A stretch of 35,507 nucleotides of DNA from UBA4661 sp002405405. GTDB taxonomy: Bacteria; Bacteroidota; Ignavibacteria; Kapaibacteriales; UBA4661. The notes beneath the pieces are model-generated. The model was not told where the DNA came from. It saw only the letters and a list, made by a program, of their open reading frames with translations, and ran no database searches. Made by a program: the position numbers and the translations under genes. Position 1 is the first letter of the stretch. Every line of letters begins with the position of its first letter. Shown in pieces: positions 1-8,853 of the stretch. The stretch is from the NCBI GenBank assembly GCA_036847245.1, contig DAIUAL010000010.1, positions 1 to 35,507 of the forward strand, given 5' to 3'.

Positions 1-847
1 CGCGCACGAGATCGGCAATTTTTTCAATTAAACTTGCTTTGTTGACTTGGTAGGGTAACTCAGTAACAACAATGCTTTCACGACCATTTTTTTGTTTCTC
101 AAATGCTGCACGAGCACGTACCAAAACTCGTCCACGCCCTGTCATATAGGCATCGCGCACGCCCTCATAGCCATAAATAATACCCCCTGTTGGAAAATCC
201 GGTGCGATGATATGCTTGAGCATTTCCTCATCGGTGATATTCGGATTTTCAATCATGGCAAGCAAGCCATTGACCACTTCCGTGAGATTATGCGGTGGAA
301 TATTCGTTGCCATACCGACAGCAATACCGCCTGCACCATTCACAAGTAGAAGCGGTGCTACAGTAGGCATTACGCTTGGCTCTTGCAGAGAGTCGTCAAA
401 ATTCGGACGAAAATCTACCGTGTTTTTTTCAAGATCGCGTAAAACTTCTGAAGAGAGTGATGCGAGCCGTGCTTCAGTATAACGCATTGCCGCCGGAGAA
501 TCACCATCGACCGAACCGAAATTTCCCTGACCATCCACAAGAGGATAACGCATAGACCAATCTTGTGCAAGACGCACCATAGCATCATAGACCGAGCCAT
601 CACCATGCGGATGATATTTACCAAGAACTTCACCGACAATACGCGCTGATTTTTTGTACGGGCGATTGGGCGCAAGACCAAGTTCTGTCATACCATACAA
701 AATGCGCCGATGTACGGGCTTGAGACCATCACGAACATCAGGCAATGCACGAGAAACAATAACCGACATCGAATAATCGAGGTACGAGTTACGCATCTCG
801 TCTTCCATTGTTACAGGTACAATACGCTGGCTACCGGTTGAGGACAT
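1..847 (-). CDS. gyrA: DNA gyrase subunit A, N-terminal part (cut by window edge)
   Basis: Type II topoisomerase subunit that cuts and rejoins DNA while the GyrB partner hydrolyses ATP; acts on the nucleoid to introduce negative supercoils. About 282 codons are visible, read leftward from ATG 845-847 and running off the window start. The breakage-reunion domain is clear: the HPHGD segment at residues 79-83, the catalytic tyrosine in AAMRYTE (Tyr123), and the VGMATNIPPHN block. The quinolone pocket has Gly84 where E. coli GyrA has Ser83, while the equivalent of Asp87 is kept (Asp88). The next gene lies divergently 247 bp away. ParC cannot be excluded from the N-terminal half alone, but the overall wording fits GyrA better. 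No Shine-Dalgarno is seen before the ATG. Confidence 0.93.
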   Translation of the reverse strand, partial: MSSTGSQRIVPVTMEDEMRNSYLDYSMSVIVSRALPDVRDGLKPVHRRILYGMTELGLAPNRPYKKSARIVGEVLGKYHPHGDGSVYDAMVRLAQDWSMRYPLVDGQGNFGSVDGDSPAAMRYTEARLASLSSEVLRDLEKNTVDFRPNFDDSLQEPSVMPTVAPLLLVNGAGGIAVGMATNIPPHNLTEVVNGLLAMIENPNITDEEMLKHIIAPDFPTGGIIYGYEGVRDAYMTGRGRVLVRARAAFEKQKNGRESIVVTELPYQVNKASLIEKIADLVR

Positions 848-1017
848 AGAATACTCTTAGGGAAGGAAAAATGAAAAAATAAATATTGTGAATCACTGAC
901 AAGATTTGTTCTTGTATCAAAAAAGGCACGGAAATTTAAAGACCGAAAAATACGGAAAACCAAGTGTTTTCGGAAGTGGTAATTCTCTTTACTGCCTTGA
1001 AAAAGATGCTGAAAATT

Positions 1018-1047
1018 AATCCGTGATAAAAATCATCGGATTTTTTT
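1018..1047 (+). terminator. Terminator-like hairpin upstream of mntR
   Basis: ATCCGTGAT (1019-1027) pairs with ATCA-T-CGGAT (1032-1041), leaving one bulged T and an AAAA loop, and is followed by six T residues (1042-1047). This has the form of an intrinsic terminator reading rightward, yet no plus-strand gene precedes it. It could end a small RNA or act as an attenuator in the mntR leader. The minus strand has no matching T tract. Confidence 0.42.
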
Positions 1048-1072
1048 AGTTTCGGCTAAATTTATTTTTAGC
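1045..1072. promoter_or_regulatory. Candidate DtxR/MntR-family operator: three alternating half-sites
   Basis: TTTAG (1045-1049), CTAAA (1056-1060) and TTTAG (1067-1071) follow each other with 6-bp spacers. This gives two overlapping inverted repeats with an exact 11-bp period; the second extends to GCTAAA/TTTAGC. The last base lies 22 bp before the preferred ATG of the DtxR-family gene. Operators of this regulator family are AT-rich inverted repeats, so autoregulation by the adjacent gene is a reasonable inference. Confidence 0.5.
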
Positions 1073-1094
1073 AAAACAAAAATTGCTTTTTTCC

Positions 1095-1763
1095 ATGCCA
1101 AACGATTCTATGCTCAGTGCCAATACGCAGGATTACATCAAAGTGATTTACAAGCTCCAAGAGCAGGGTAATGCAACCACCAATGAGATTGCTAAAGTTA
1201 TGAATGTATCGTCTGCATCCGTTACGAACATGTGTAAAAAATTAGCTGAATTGCGCCTTGCAGAACATGAGTCGTATCGCGGTGTAAAACTCACACCTGC
1301 CGGTATGAATATTGCTCTTGAGATTATTCGTCATCATCGTTTGTTAGAATTATATCTAACGCAAGCATTGGGCTACTCATGGGATAGAGTTCATGAAGAA
1401 GCCGAGCGTTTAGAACATCACATTTCAGAAGAATTTGAAGATAAAGTCGATGCACTGCTTGGATCGCCACAATATGATCCCCACGGCGATCCAATTCCTG
1501 CACGTGACGGTTCATTGCCGTTTTTACATCGACTGCCATTATATGGCTGTGCTGTAGACACAGACCTGACGATTCGTCGTGTGAATAGCGAATCACCTGA
1601 TTTTCTTCGTTATGTTGAAAAACTTGGTTTGAAACCCGGCACCGTTGTACGAATTGTTACCCAAGAACCATTCGATGGTCCAATTACGCTTCAAGTCGGT
1701 GAAACCTCTTGCAGCATTGGGTCGGAGACTGCACACAACATCTTTGTTGAAATTATTGCTTAA
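1095..1763 (+). CDS. mntR: DtxR/MntR-family metal-dependent transcriptional regulator
   Basis: Cytoplasmic repressor that binds DNA when loaded with Mn(II) or Fe(II). From ATG 1095 it has 222 residues: a winged helix-turn-helix (about 10-70), a dimerisation/metal domain (about 75-145) and a C-terminal SH3/FeoA-like domain (about 150-222). The metal ligands of B. subtilis MntR line up as Asp13, His81, Glu104, Glu107 and His108. Glu104 sits where iron-type DtxR has cysteine, which favours manganese; MntR Glu11 is Lys16 here, so the site may differ in detail. A longer TTG-started form begins at 1083, and ATG 1110 is also possible. The NRAMP gene follows after 84 bp on the same strand, so this is probably its regulator. 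The symbol is by family resemblance. Confidence 0.88.
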   Translation: MPNDSMLSANTQDYIKVIYKLQEQGNATTNEIAKVMNVSSASVTNMCKKLAELRLAEHESYRGVKLTPAGMNIALEIIRHHRLLELYLTQALGYSWDRVHEEAERLEHHISEEFEDKVDALLGSPQYDPHGDPIPARDGSLPFLHRLPLYGCAVDTDLTIRRVNSESPDFLRYVEKLGLKPGTVVRIVTQEPFDGPITLQVGETSCSIGSETAHNIFVEIIA

Positions 1764-1847
1764 CAATACTTTTCTCATATCTGCATATGTACAACATGCA
1801 TCCAGCATAATGTGTTGCTATCTGGCAGACTCTCTTTGTACAAATCT

Positions 1848-3767
1848 ATGCTTCATTCTCAACAACAGACTACCGACAACCCACAGGATCAGCACACATC
1901 TCTTTCGGAAGTGCACCGCAGTGTGCAGATTCCTGCCGGCACAACAACATTCAAACGCATTTTTGCTTTTCTCGGTCCTGCTTATTTGGTCAGTGTTGGC
2001 TATATGGATCCGGGCAATTGGGCAACAGATATCGAGGGTGGAGCGCGCTTTGGTTACACTTTCGTTTGGGTTCTGGTTTTGTCCAATGCTATGGCTATTC
2101 TCTTGCAAATTCTTTCAGCACGGCTCGGTATTGTTACCGGACGCGACCTCGCTCAAGCATGTCGAGATCACTATCCGAAACCGGTGGCAGTTTGTTTATG
2201 GATACTCTGTGAAATTGCTATTGCCGCTTGTGATTTGGCAGAAATTATCGGCACCGCGGTAGGGTTGCAGTTGCTTTTTCATATTCCATTGTTGTGGGGT
2301 GTACTGATTACTGCTGCCGATACATTCCTCCTGCTTGCAATACAACACTTTGGCATGAGAACATTTGAGGCGTTTATTCTCGCGCTTGTTGCTACAATTG
2401 GCGGATGTTTTCTTTTAGAGCTTTTTCTTGCGCAACCTCATATTCCGTCCATTTTCGGTGGATTAGCCCCCAGTATACCACATGGTGGGCTATACATTGT
2501 TATCGGGATTATTGGTGCTACGGTCATGCCTCATAATCTGTACTTGCACTCGGCACTCGTTCAGACAAGGGCATTCGAGCAAAATGAAGAGGGAAAACGC
2601 TCTGCTATCAAGTACAATGTTATTGATTCTGTTGTTGCCCTCAATGGAGCACTCTTTGTCAATATGGCAATCCTTGTGTTGTCGGCAGCTGTCTTTTTCA
2701 AAAATGGCATCCAAGTGCGCGAATTGCAAGATGCGCACCAACTACTCTCACCTTTGCTAGGTTCATCGCTGGCAGGTATTGCCTTTGCAATTGCACTCAT
2801 TGCCGCAGGACAATCTTCGACAATTACCGGCACACTTGCAGGGCAGGTTGTCATGGAAGGTTTTTTGAATTTTCGGATGCGTCCTTATTTACGCAGGATT
2901 ATCACTCGATTTGTTGCTATTGTTCCTGCCGTCTTTGTGTTGTCGTATCATGGTGAACACGGAGTTTATGAACTTCTCATTGTTTCGCAAGTTGTTCTGA
3001 GTTTACAACTCCCTTTTGCTATTATACCTCTGATTCATTTTACGAGCGATCGCGTAACAATGGGAGTCTTTGCAAATCGCACAATGGTACTCATTGCGGC
3101 GTGGTGTGCAGCACTGATTATTATAGGACTCAATGGCAAACTTGTTGCTGATGTCATGATAGATGTCTTTGTAAGCCCCGAACCACCGGGCTTGAAACTC
3201 CTGTGTTTTGTGGGCATTACTTTCATCATTGGCTTATTGCTCTATGTTGCAATTCATCCTTTTTTTCCAACACGTAAACAGCGTAAAGAACAAGCATGGG
3301 CAATGCTCTCAGAAGAATTTATTACCACTGATGGCACGGTACAATTAGAATCACTGGAATTCAAGCGCATCGGCGTAACACTTGCCTTTACCAAAGACGA
3401 TAAACGCACGCTGAGCCATGCTTGCCAGCTTGCTCGTCAATATGATGCTGAAGTTATGCTTATTCATGTTGTTGAAAGTGCCGTAGGGCAAGTATTTGGT
3501 GCACAAAGTTATGATGCCGAAGCTCGTGAAGACGAAGAGTACCTGACACAACTGCAACGTTCCCTCAGCGACAAGGGTATTCCCACCCACCATCAACTTG
3601 GATTTGGCAATGTGACGAAAGAAATTGTTCGTATTACTCGCGAACAAAACATTGACATGCTGGTTATGGGTGGTCATGGACACCGTGGCATCAAAGATAT
3701 TATCTTCGGGAGTACCATTACCGGCGTACGTCATGAATTAGATATTCCCGTCGTCGTTGTACGGTAA
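1848..3767 (+). CDS. mntH: NRAMP divalent-metal transporter with C-terminal universal stress domain
   Basis: Inner-membrane proton-coupled importer of Mn(II)/Fe(II). About eleven hydrophobic segments fill residues 35-470. The two metal-binding signatures are intact: DPGN in TM1 (residues 54-57) and MPHN in TM6 (227-230). The last ~140 residues form a UspA-type domain that keeps the nucleotide-binding pattern G-2X-G-9X-GS (Gly608, Gly611, Gly621-Ser622), so it may bind ATP. At 639 residues it is about 200 longer than a plain NRAMP protein. ATG 1848 is preferred; the open frame reaches back to GTG 1812, but that adds only an unconvincing leader. It lies directly downstream of the DtxR-family regulator. 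Coupling of metal import to a cytoplasmic nucleotide-sensing domain is inference. Confidence 0.92.
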   Translation: MLHSQQQTTDNPQDQHTSLSEVHRSVQIPAGTTTFKRIFAFLGPAYLVSVGYMDPGNWATDIEGGARFGYTFVWVLVLSNAMAILLQILSARLGIVTGRDLAQACRDHYPKPVAVCLWILCEIAIAACDLAEIIGTAVGLQLLFHIPLLWGVLITAADTFLLLAIQHFGMRTFEAFILALVATIGGCFLLELFLAQPHIPSIFGGLAPSIPHGGLYIVIGIIGATVMPHNLYLHSALVQTRAFEQNEEGKRSAIKYNVIDSVVALNGALFVNMAILVLSAAVFFKNGIQVRELQDAHQLLSPLLGSSLAGIAFAIALIAAGQSSTITGTLAGQVVMEGFLNFRMRPYLRRIITRFVAIVPAVFVLSYHGEHGVYELLIVSQVVLSLQLPFAIIPLIHFTSDRVTMGVFANRTMVLIAAWCAALIIIGLNGKLVADVMIDVFVSPEPPGLKLLCFVGITFIIGLLLYVAIHPFFPTRKQRKEQAWAMLSEEFITTDGTVQLESLEFKRIGVTLAFTKDDKRTLSHACQLARQYDAEVMLIHVVESAVGQVFGAQSYDAEAREDEEYLTQLQRSLSDKGIPTHHQLGFGNVTKEIVRITREQNIDMLVMGGHGHRGIKDIIFGSTITGVRHELDIPVVVVR

Positions 3768-3790
3768 GATATACAGAAGTACATGGTATA

Positions 3791-3822
3791 AAAAAAGACC
3801 GTCATTGCTGACGGTCTTTTTT
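3791..3822. terminator. Bidirectional intrinsic terminator
   Basis: A perfect 14-bp stem, AAAAAAGACCGTCA (3791-3804) against its complement (3809-3822), with a TTGC loop. The A tract on one side and T tract on the other serve both the NRAMP gene (rightward) and the first susD gene (leftward), whose stop codon is at 3858. Confidence 0.93.
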
Positions 3823-3857
3823 CATTTACAAGACAAAAGAGAATCTCTCTTCATGTC

Positions 3858-5249
3858 TTAGTATCCTGCATTCTGCACCAAGTTTGGATTGGTATCAATC
3901 TCGCGTTGCGGAATAGGGAAAATAAACAGAGGGTTTGTCCATGAGCGAGCCGGATTTGCAGTAATTGTTGTGGCACGATTACGTTTCAAATCCCACAGCA
4001 ATTGTCCCTCAAAGGCAAGCTCCAAACGGCGTTCAGCAAGAATACGATCAAGCGTCAAGTTTGCTTGTGTAAGTGCCGGCAAACCAGCACGAGTGCGGAT
4101 TGCATTCACATCTGCAAGCGGTGCTGCTCCGATTGTTGTACCTAAACGGAAGTTACACTCCGCACGAGTCAAGAGCATTTCAGCAAAACGGATATAAGCT
4201 ACATCATTAAACTGTACATTCCACTTATTGCTAAAGCGATTACCACCGGAAATATTGAAAAATCCTGCACGGACATCACCTGCTTCATATCGTGTAAGAT
4301 GAGAAGCTTGAATACGGACATCACCACGACCACCGAGTGCCGCCGGTGAGTAGAACTGCTGCATGTTATTTGTGCCTGTTTGAGCAGTAACCGACATACG
4401 GAAAATATTTTCACGGGTATAACCTGCGGCAGCTTCGTTGAAAGCTTGATCAAATGTCGCTGCCAAGCTATAAACATTGGCTGCAATTACACGCTGTGCT
4501 GCATCGCGGGCACGAGCGAAGTCACCTTGCGCTAAATACACACGTGAAAGCACTGCAGCTGCAGCTGATTTCGTGGCACGAGTACCATCAGAACCTTCGA
4601 GCAAGAGCTGTTCAGCACGAGTAAGGTCGCTAATTGCTTGTGCATAGACCGCTGCAACGGTAGCACGTGGACGATTATCAGCATCACTTACAGCCGTCGT
4701 TGGTGTTAATACCAACGGTACTGCCAAATTGGTGTTTTGATCGCCATCGCCCCAGAATCGACCATAATATTTTGCCAATTCAAAGTAGAGCAAACCACGA
4801 ATAAAACGGGCTTCCCCCTCGACATCCTCTTTATCCGCCCGCGTAACAACTTTATCAAGATTTGCCAAGACCAAGTTCGTTTGATTAATTGTTACATATG
4901 CTGATGACCACATGCCGGTAGCAAGTGCGTTATTGCTGACCATTTGTTTTGCCCATACTTCAAACTGTCCTTGAAATGTACCGGCAAAACGTGCTTCACC
5001 ATCATCTGCCAAGAACTCTGAGCAGTACATCATTGCACCACCAAGTAAGTTTGCCGAACCAAGGTTCGATCCTGCATATGCGCCGGTCAACGCTACTTTT
5101 ACACCCTGATCGGTCGAAAGAGCATTCGCGCCATCGATTGTATTGATCGGATTGATATCCAAACGAGAAGCACACCCTACCACTGCAACGCTCAAACCGA
5201 GTGCTACCAAGCTGGACGCGACTTTCGTTTTCATAGCTGAAAATTTCAT
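3858..5249 (-). CDS. SusD/RagB-family outer-membrane lipoprotein
   Basis: Surface lipoprotein that caps a SusC-type TonB-dependent transporter and helps capture its ligand. 463 residues with a lipoprotein signal: basic start, hydrophobic core and lipobox ending VVGC (Cys26). The body has the helical TPR-like layout of the family, with the FIRGLLYFELAKYYG segment in the first third and the C-terminal LAFEGQLLWDLKR and NPLFIFPIPQREIDTNPNL signature. It starts 39 bp after the stop of the susC gene on the same strand, the usual order for a SusCD pair. A second ATG five codons in (MKTKVASS) is an alternative start. No glycoside hydrolase or peptidase gene lies nearby, so the substrate cannot be guessed. 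Confidence 0.93.
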   Translation of the reverse strand: MKFSAMKTKVASSLVALGLSVAVVGCASRLDINPINTIDGANALSTDQGVKVALTGAYAGSNLGSANLLGGAMMYCSEFLADDGEARFAGTFQGQFEVWAKQMVSNNALATGMWSSAYVTINQTNLVLANLDKVVTRADKEDVEGEARFIRGLLYFELAKYYGRFWGDGDQNTNLAVPLVLTPTTAVSDADNRPRATVAAVYAQAISDLTRAEQLLLEGSDGTRATKSAAAAVLSRVYLAQGDFARARDAAQRVIAANVYSLAATFDQAFNEAAAGYTRENIFRMSVTAQTGTNNMQQFYSPAALGGRGDVRIQASHLTRYEAGDVRAGFFNISGGNRFSNKWNVQFNDVAYIRFAEMLLTRAECNFRLGTTIGAAPLADVNAIRTRAGLPALTQANLTLDRILAERRLELAFEGQLLWDLKRNRATTITANPARSWTNPLFIFPIPQREIDTNPNLVQNAGY

Positions 5250-5288
5250 AAATAATACCTTGAGAAAAAGTCTTTGTAATCAGGTCAA

Positions 5289-8200
5289 TTAAAATCCGAC
5301 ATTAATGCCGAACATGAATGTACGTGCTTGCGGAGGAGTATAGAAGTCTACACCCTGCGAAATATTTGTCACAGCAAAGTCACTGTTTACCTCAGGATCC
5401 CAACCAACATACTTAGTAAATGTCAGCAAGTTCAGTCCGGTAACAAACACACGAACATTATTTACGCCCAAATCAGAAATCCATTCTTTCGGCAAATTGT
5501 ATGACAATGTCGCATTACGCAAACGAATGAACGAACCGTCAATGATATAGCGTGTTGACTGTTGCGACCCATTGTTTGTTAAATACCGTGCTTCAGGAAT
5601 ATTGGTATTCCTGTTTGTTGGTGTCCATGAATTTAATTGATCAACGGTTTGGTTATCTTCAAACAAAGCATTTGCCGAAGAGAAGCGACCAACACCATAC
5701 CAATTCAGTTTATTACCAAATACACCATTGAATGATACCGACAGTTCAAGACCTTTGTAGCGGAATGTATTAGTAAAACCACCGGTAAATGATGGAATTG
5801 GGTTGCCCGCGGCAACACGTTGTACACGGCTGTATACACTATCAACCGTACGATCTGAGCCATCGGCAAGCAATGTATTGCGATACCAGAGTGCATTTCC
5901 ATTAGAAGGATCGACGCCTGCATACTCAGGTGTAAAGAATACACCGAGTGGCTGACCTTCCATTGCGCGACTCATAGTAAATGCACCTTCAATGATTTGA
6001 CCTTGCAAGTTTGTTACTTCGTTATTCAAGGTTGCACCATTGACATTCATACGCCACGAGAAATCATCTGTTTTGAATACATCAGCAGTTACAGCGAACT
6101 CAAAACCACTATTGGTCATATTACCCACATTGCGCACGATAGTTGAGAATCCTGTGGTTGCCGGAACATTCACATTCAAGAGCAAACCTTTGGAAAGCTT
6201 GTTATAGTATGCAAGTTCAACAGTGATGGTATTGCTAAAGAGCGAGAAATCGACACCAACATCAACTTGGTCATTTGTTTCCCATGTTAATGACGGATTA
6301 GCTAATTGTGATGGAACGATACCGGGGTTACCATTGTATGAAGCAGTTGCTTGTGCACCGGTAAAGAGACCACGTGAAGCAAAGTTACCGATCTCGGCAT
6401 TTCCTGTACGACCATAGCTTGCGCGCAATTTCAAATAGCTGAGGAATTCAACATTTTTGAGGAAGTCCTCTTGCGAAATGACCCAACCCACCGAAGCCGC
6501 TGGGAAGAAACCATAACGATTATCAGCGCCAAAACGTGAAGAACCATCAATACGACCGCTTACTGAAATCAAATAACGATCAAGGAATTTATAGTTCGCA
6601 CGAGCGAAATATGACAAGAAACTAAATTCTGTTTCTGTACTCGAACCCGCTGTGATACGTGCGGCAGCTGTGAGTTTTTTGAACTCATCCGATGGGAAAT
6701 CCTGACCGCTGACAGTATTACCGATCGTGTTTTGTTTTTGATATGACATACCTGCGGTAAGATCAAGAACATGGCGTGCTTCATCGAATGTATTGAGATA
6801 CGAGAAGAACGAATTGACATTGATGTTCTCAATGCGTTGGGTTGAGAATGAACCTGAACCGAGGGGAGCCGTACCATTATTTCTGCGTGTAACAGAGTTG
6901 AAGTACTGGTCGTCATTCTGATTCATAATATCAAAACCAATTTCCGTGCGGAATTTCAACCCTTCAACCACTTGTAATTCACCAAAGAATGTACCCAAAT
7001 TGCGAATAATGGTTGTGCGGCGATAGCTATTACCAATACCGAGGAATGGGTTATAATACAGTGGATAATCCAAGTCTTCTGCTGTCGCACCAATTGGCAG
7101 ACCCGTTGCAGGGTTGATTGCTGGTGTGATAGACGGAATCGCCACTGCTTGGATCGGATTGGAGAACGCATTATCTGCCGCCAAACGATCATTAAATGTA
7201 CGCGCCAAGCTGAAGTTGAATCCTGCTTTGAAGATATCGGATACTTTATGTTCGACATTCAAACGTGTGGTAAAACGATCCATCTTGTTACCAACAACGG
7301 TACCTGTTTGCTCAAAGTACTGCCCCGAAGCATAAAAGGTTGTTTTCTCATTACCACCATTGATGTTGACATCAATTTGGTTGGTTGGTACATTACTCGG
7401 GAAAATCAACTCACTCCAGTTTTGGTTAGGAACGCGGCTTGGGTCAATTGTACCGGTCGCAGGGATTGCACCTAAACTTTGGTCATTCAAGAATGAGCGA
7501 ACAAATCCTACGCGGGAGTTTGCCGGTGTAACTGCAATACCTAAACGCGCACGATTACGGTCTGCGCCTGCACCGGAAAGAAGCAAATAATCAACATATT
7601 GTTGACCATTCAAGAATTCAACCTGTTTGGTTGGATTGCTAAATCCCGATTGTAATGACACATTGACATTTGTTCGTCCTACATTACCTTTTTTCGTTGT
7701 GATGACGACACCACCATCCGCACCACGTGAACCATAAATTGCCGCCGCCGCTGCATCTTTCAATACATCGATAGACTCGATATCTTGAGGATTCAAATCA
7801 ACAAGGGGATTCGTTGGTGTCAATGTTGCTGAAAATGGTGTTAAGATAATACCATCAAGGACATACAATGGCTCATTCGAACCCGAAACTGATGCCGCAC
7901 CACGTACACGGATTTGAACGGCATTGCCAAGTTTACCGGAACCTTGTGTTACCACTACTCCCGCGGCTTTACCTTGAATAGCCGCATCCAATGTTGGTAC
8001 CGGTATATCCTGAATATCTGCCGAAGCTACTTTGGTAATGTTACCCGTCAAGTCGCGTTTACTTGATGAACCATAACCCACAACAACAACTTCATCAAGA
8101 AGTTGTGATTCTAAGTTCAGAACAACATCTACGGTTGTTTTTTCACCGATATTGACTTCTTTACGAGCATAACCAAGCAAAGAGAATGTCAAGACTTTCT

Positions 8201-8447
8201 CGCCGGCACCAACTTGAATGGAGTAAGCTCCATCTTTTTTAGTTACCGCACCACGAGTACCACCTTTGATGCGAACCGTGACACCACCAAGTTTATTACC
8301 GGACTCGTCCGTTACGCGCCCTTGGATAACTGACTGGGCAAATGCCGTGCTGTGTCCGAACACAACGAACATTGCCGCAAGTGCTGTCATAAGCGCGTAG
8401 CGGGCAAATTGTCGTCCTGTCGGAACAAAACCGAAAACATGATTCAT
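5289..8447 (-). CDS. SusC/RagA-family TonB-dependent outer-membrane transporter
   Basis: Outer-membrane barrel that imports oligomeric nutrients using TonB-ExbBD energy. 1052 residues: signal peptide ending AFA-Q (about 1-37), a carboxypeptidase-regulatory-like beta domain (about 40-115), the SusC-type LDEVVVVGYG segment (about 117-126), the plug (about 130-255, with EPLYVLDGI and the AAIYGSRGADGGVVITTKKG block) and a 22-strand-type barrel ending in FGINVGF with the usual C-terminal phenylalanine. There is no N-terminal STN signalling domain, so no anti-sigma partner is expected. It leads an operon with the susD gene 39 bp downstream. Length and domain order are typical of the family. Confidence 0.95.
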   Translation of the reverse strand: MNHVFGFVPTGRQFARYALMTALAAMFVVFGHSTAFAQSVIQGRVTDESGNKLGGVTVRIKGGTRGAVTKKDGAYSIQVGAGEKVLTFSLLGYARKEVNIGEKTTVDVVLNLESQLLDEVVVVGYGSSSKRDLTGNITKVASADIQDIPVPTLDAAIQGKAAGVVVTQGSGKLGNAVQIRVRGAASVSGSNEPLYVLDGIILTPFSATLTPTNPLVDLNPQDIESIDVLKDAAAAAIYGSRGADGGVVITTKKGNVGRTNVNVSLQSGFSNPTKQVEFLNGQQYVDYLLLSGAGADRNRARLGIAVTPANSRVGFVRSFLNDQSLGAIPATGTIDPSRVPNQNWSELIFPSNVPTNQIDVNINGGNEKTTFYASGQYFEQTGTVVGNKMDRFTTRLNVEHKVSDIFKAGFNFSLARTFNDRLAADNAFSNPIQAVAIPSITPAINPATGLPIGATAEDLDYPLYYNPFLGIGNSYRRTTIIRNLGTFFGELQVVEGLKFRTEIGFDIMNQNDDQYFNSVTRRNNGTAPLGSGSFSTQRIENINVNSFFSYLNTFDEARHVLDLTAGMSYQKQNTIGNTVSGQDFPSDEFKKLTAAARITAGSSTETEFSFLSYFARANYKFLDRYLISVSGRIDGSSRFGADNRYGFFPAASVGWVISQEDFLKNVEFLSYLKLRASYGRTGNAEIGNFASRGLFTGAQATASYNGNPGIVPSQLANPSLTWETNDQVDVGVDFSLFSNTITVELAYYNKLSKGLLLNVNVPATTGFSTIVRNVGNMTNSGFEFAVTADVFKTDDFSWRMNVNGATLNNEVTNLQGQIIEGAFTMSRAMEGQPLGVFFTPEYAGVDPSNGNALWYRNTLLADGSDRTVDSVYSRVQRVAAGNPIPSFTGGFTNTFRYKGLELSVSFNGVFGNKLNWYGVGRFSSANALFEDNQTVDQLNSWTPTNRNTNIPEARYLTNNGSQQSTRYIIDGSFIRLRNATLSYNLPKEWISDLGVNNVRVFVTGLNLLTFTKYVGWDPEVNSDFAVTNISQGVDFYTPPQARTFMFGINVGF

Positions 8448-8853
8448 ACAAATTCCTACGAATTGAATGAAAAGAGAAGTGACGCAGTGTATTTCTGTAT
8501 CACTATGAATTAGAGAACATTATTGAAGTGTTGAAGTCAAATAAACAAGGAACATAAGTATCCGTATAAACCAATCCGATGCAGTAACACAACACACAAA
8601 AAGACACTTTGGCGGTGAATCGGTACATTGTTTATCGGAACACGCTACTACTAACCGATATGTCAAACAAAATTTTAGTGTATTTCAGAAACATTATTTT
8701 TTAGTGAAAGGGAAAATATACCCTTTTTTTGAAAAAAGCAAAAAAAGCCCCCTCGCCCCGTACTAAACGAATGGCGAGGGGGTGTAGCGTGTGTCCCCTT
8801 TGAAGTATTCTTAAGAAAACAACTTCTCTTGAATTCTACGATTCAATGATACA
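8448..8853. other. Intergenic region between the two Sus loci
   Basis: 406 bp without a gene. The right side holds a strong terminator for the upstream susD-like gene (8740-8782); the left side must hold the promoter of the intact susC-susD operon. I looked for the Bacteroidota TTTG / TAnnTTTG promoter pair on the minus strand and found no convincing match. The DNA at 8660-8740 is very A/T-rich. Confidence 0.6.
8740..8782 (-). terminator. Intrinsic terminator downstream of susD-like gene
   Basis: CCCCCTCGCC (8748-8757) pairs perfectly with GGCGAGGGGG (8773-8782) around a 15-nt loop. On the minus strand the stem is followed by a seven-T tract (8740-8746). It ends the minus-strand transcript of the susD-like gene at 8854-10257 and separates it from the susC gene below. 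Confidence 0.9.

Larger units (their letters stand above)
848..1094. other. Divergent gyrA/mntR intergenic leader
   Basis: No credible protein gene. The plus strand shows pairing potential: CCGAAAA around 943 can pair with TTTTCGG around 966, an alternative GAAAAC/GTTTTC pairing overlaps it, and GGCA at 925-928 could close with TGCC at 993-996. A terminator-like hairpin and an operator-like repeat follow (separate entries). The stretch must hold the gyrA promoter on the minus strand and the mntR promoter on the plus strand; I could not pick out convincing -33/-7 elements. It may be a structured mntR leader or a small RNA gene, but no known RNA family was recognised. Confidence 0.4.
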
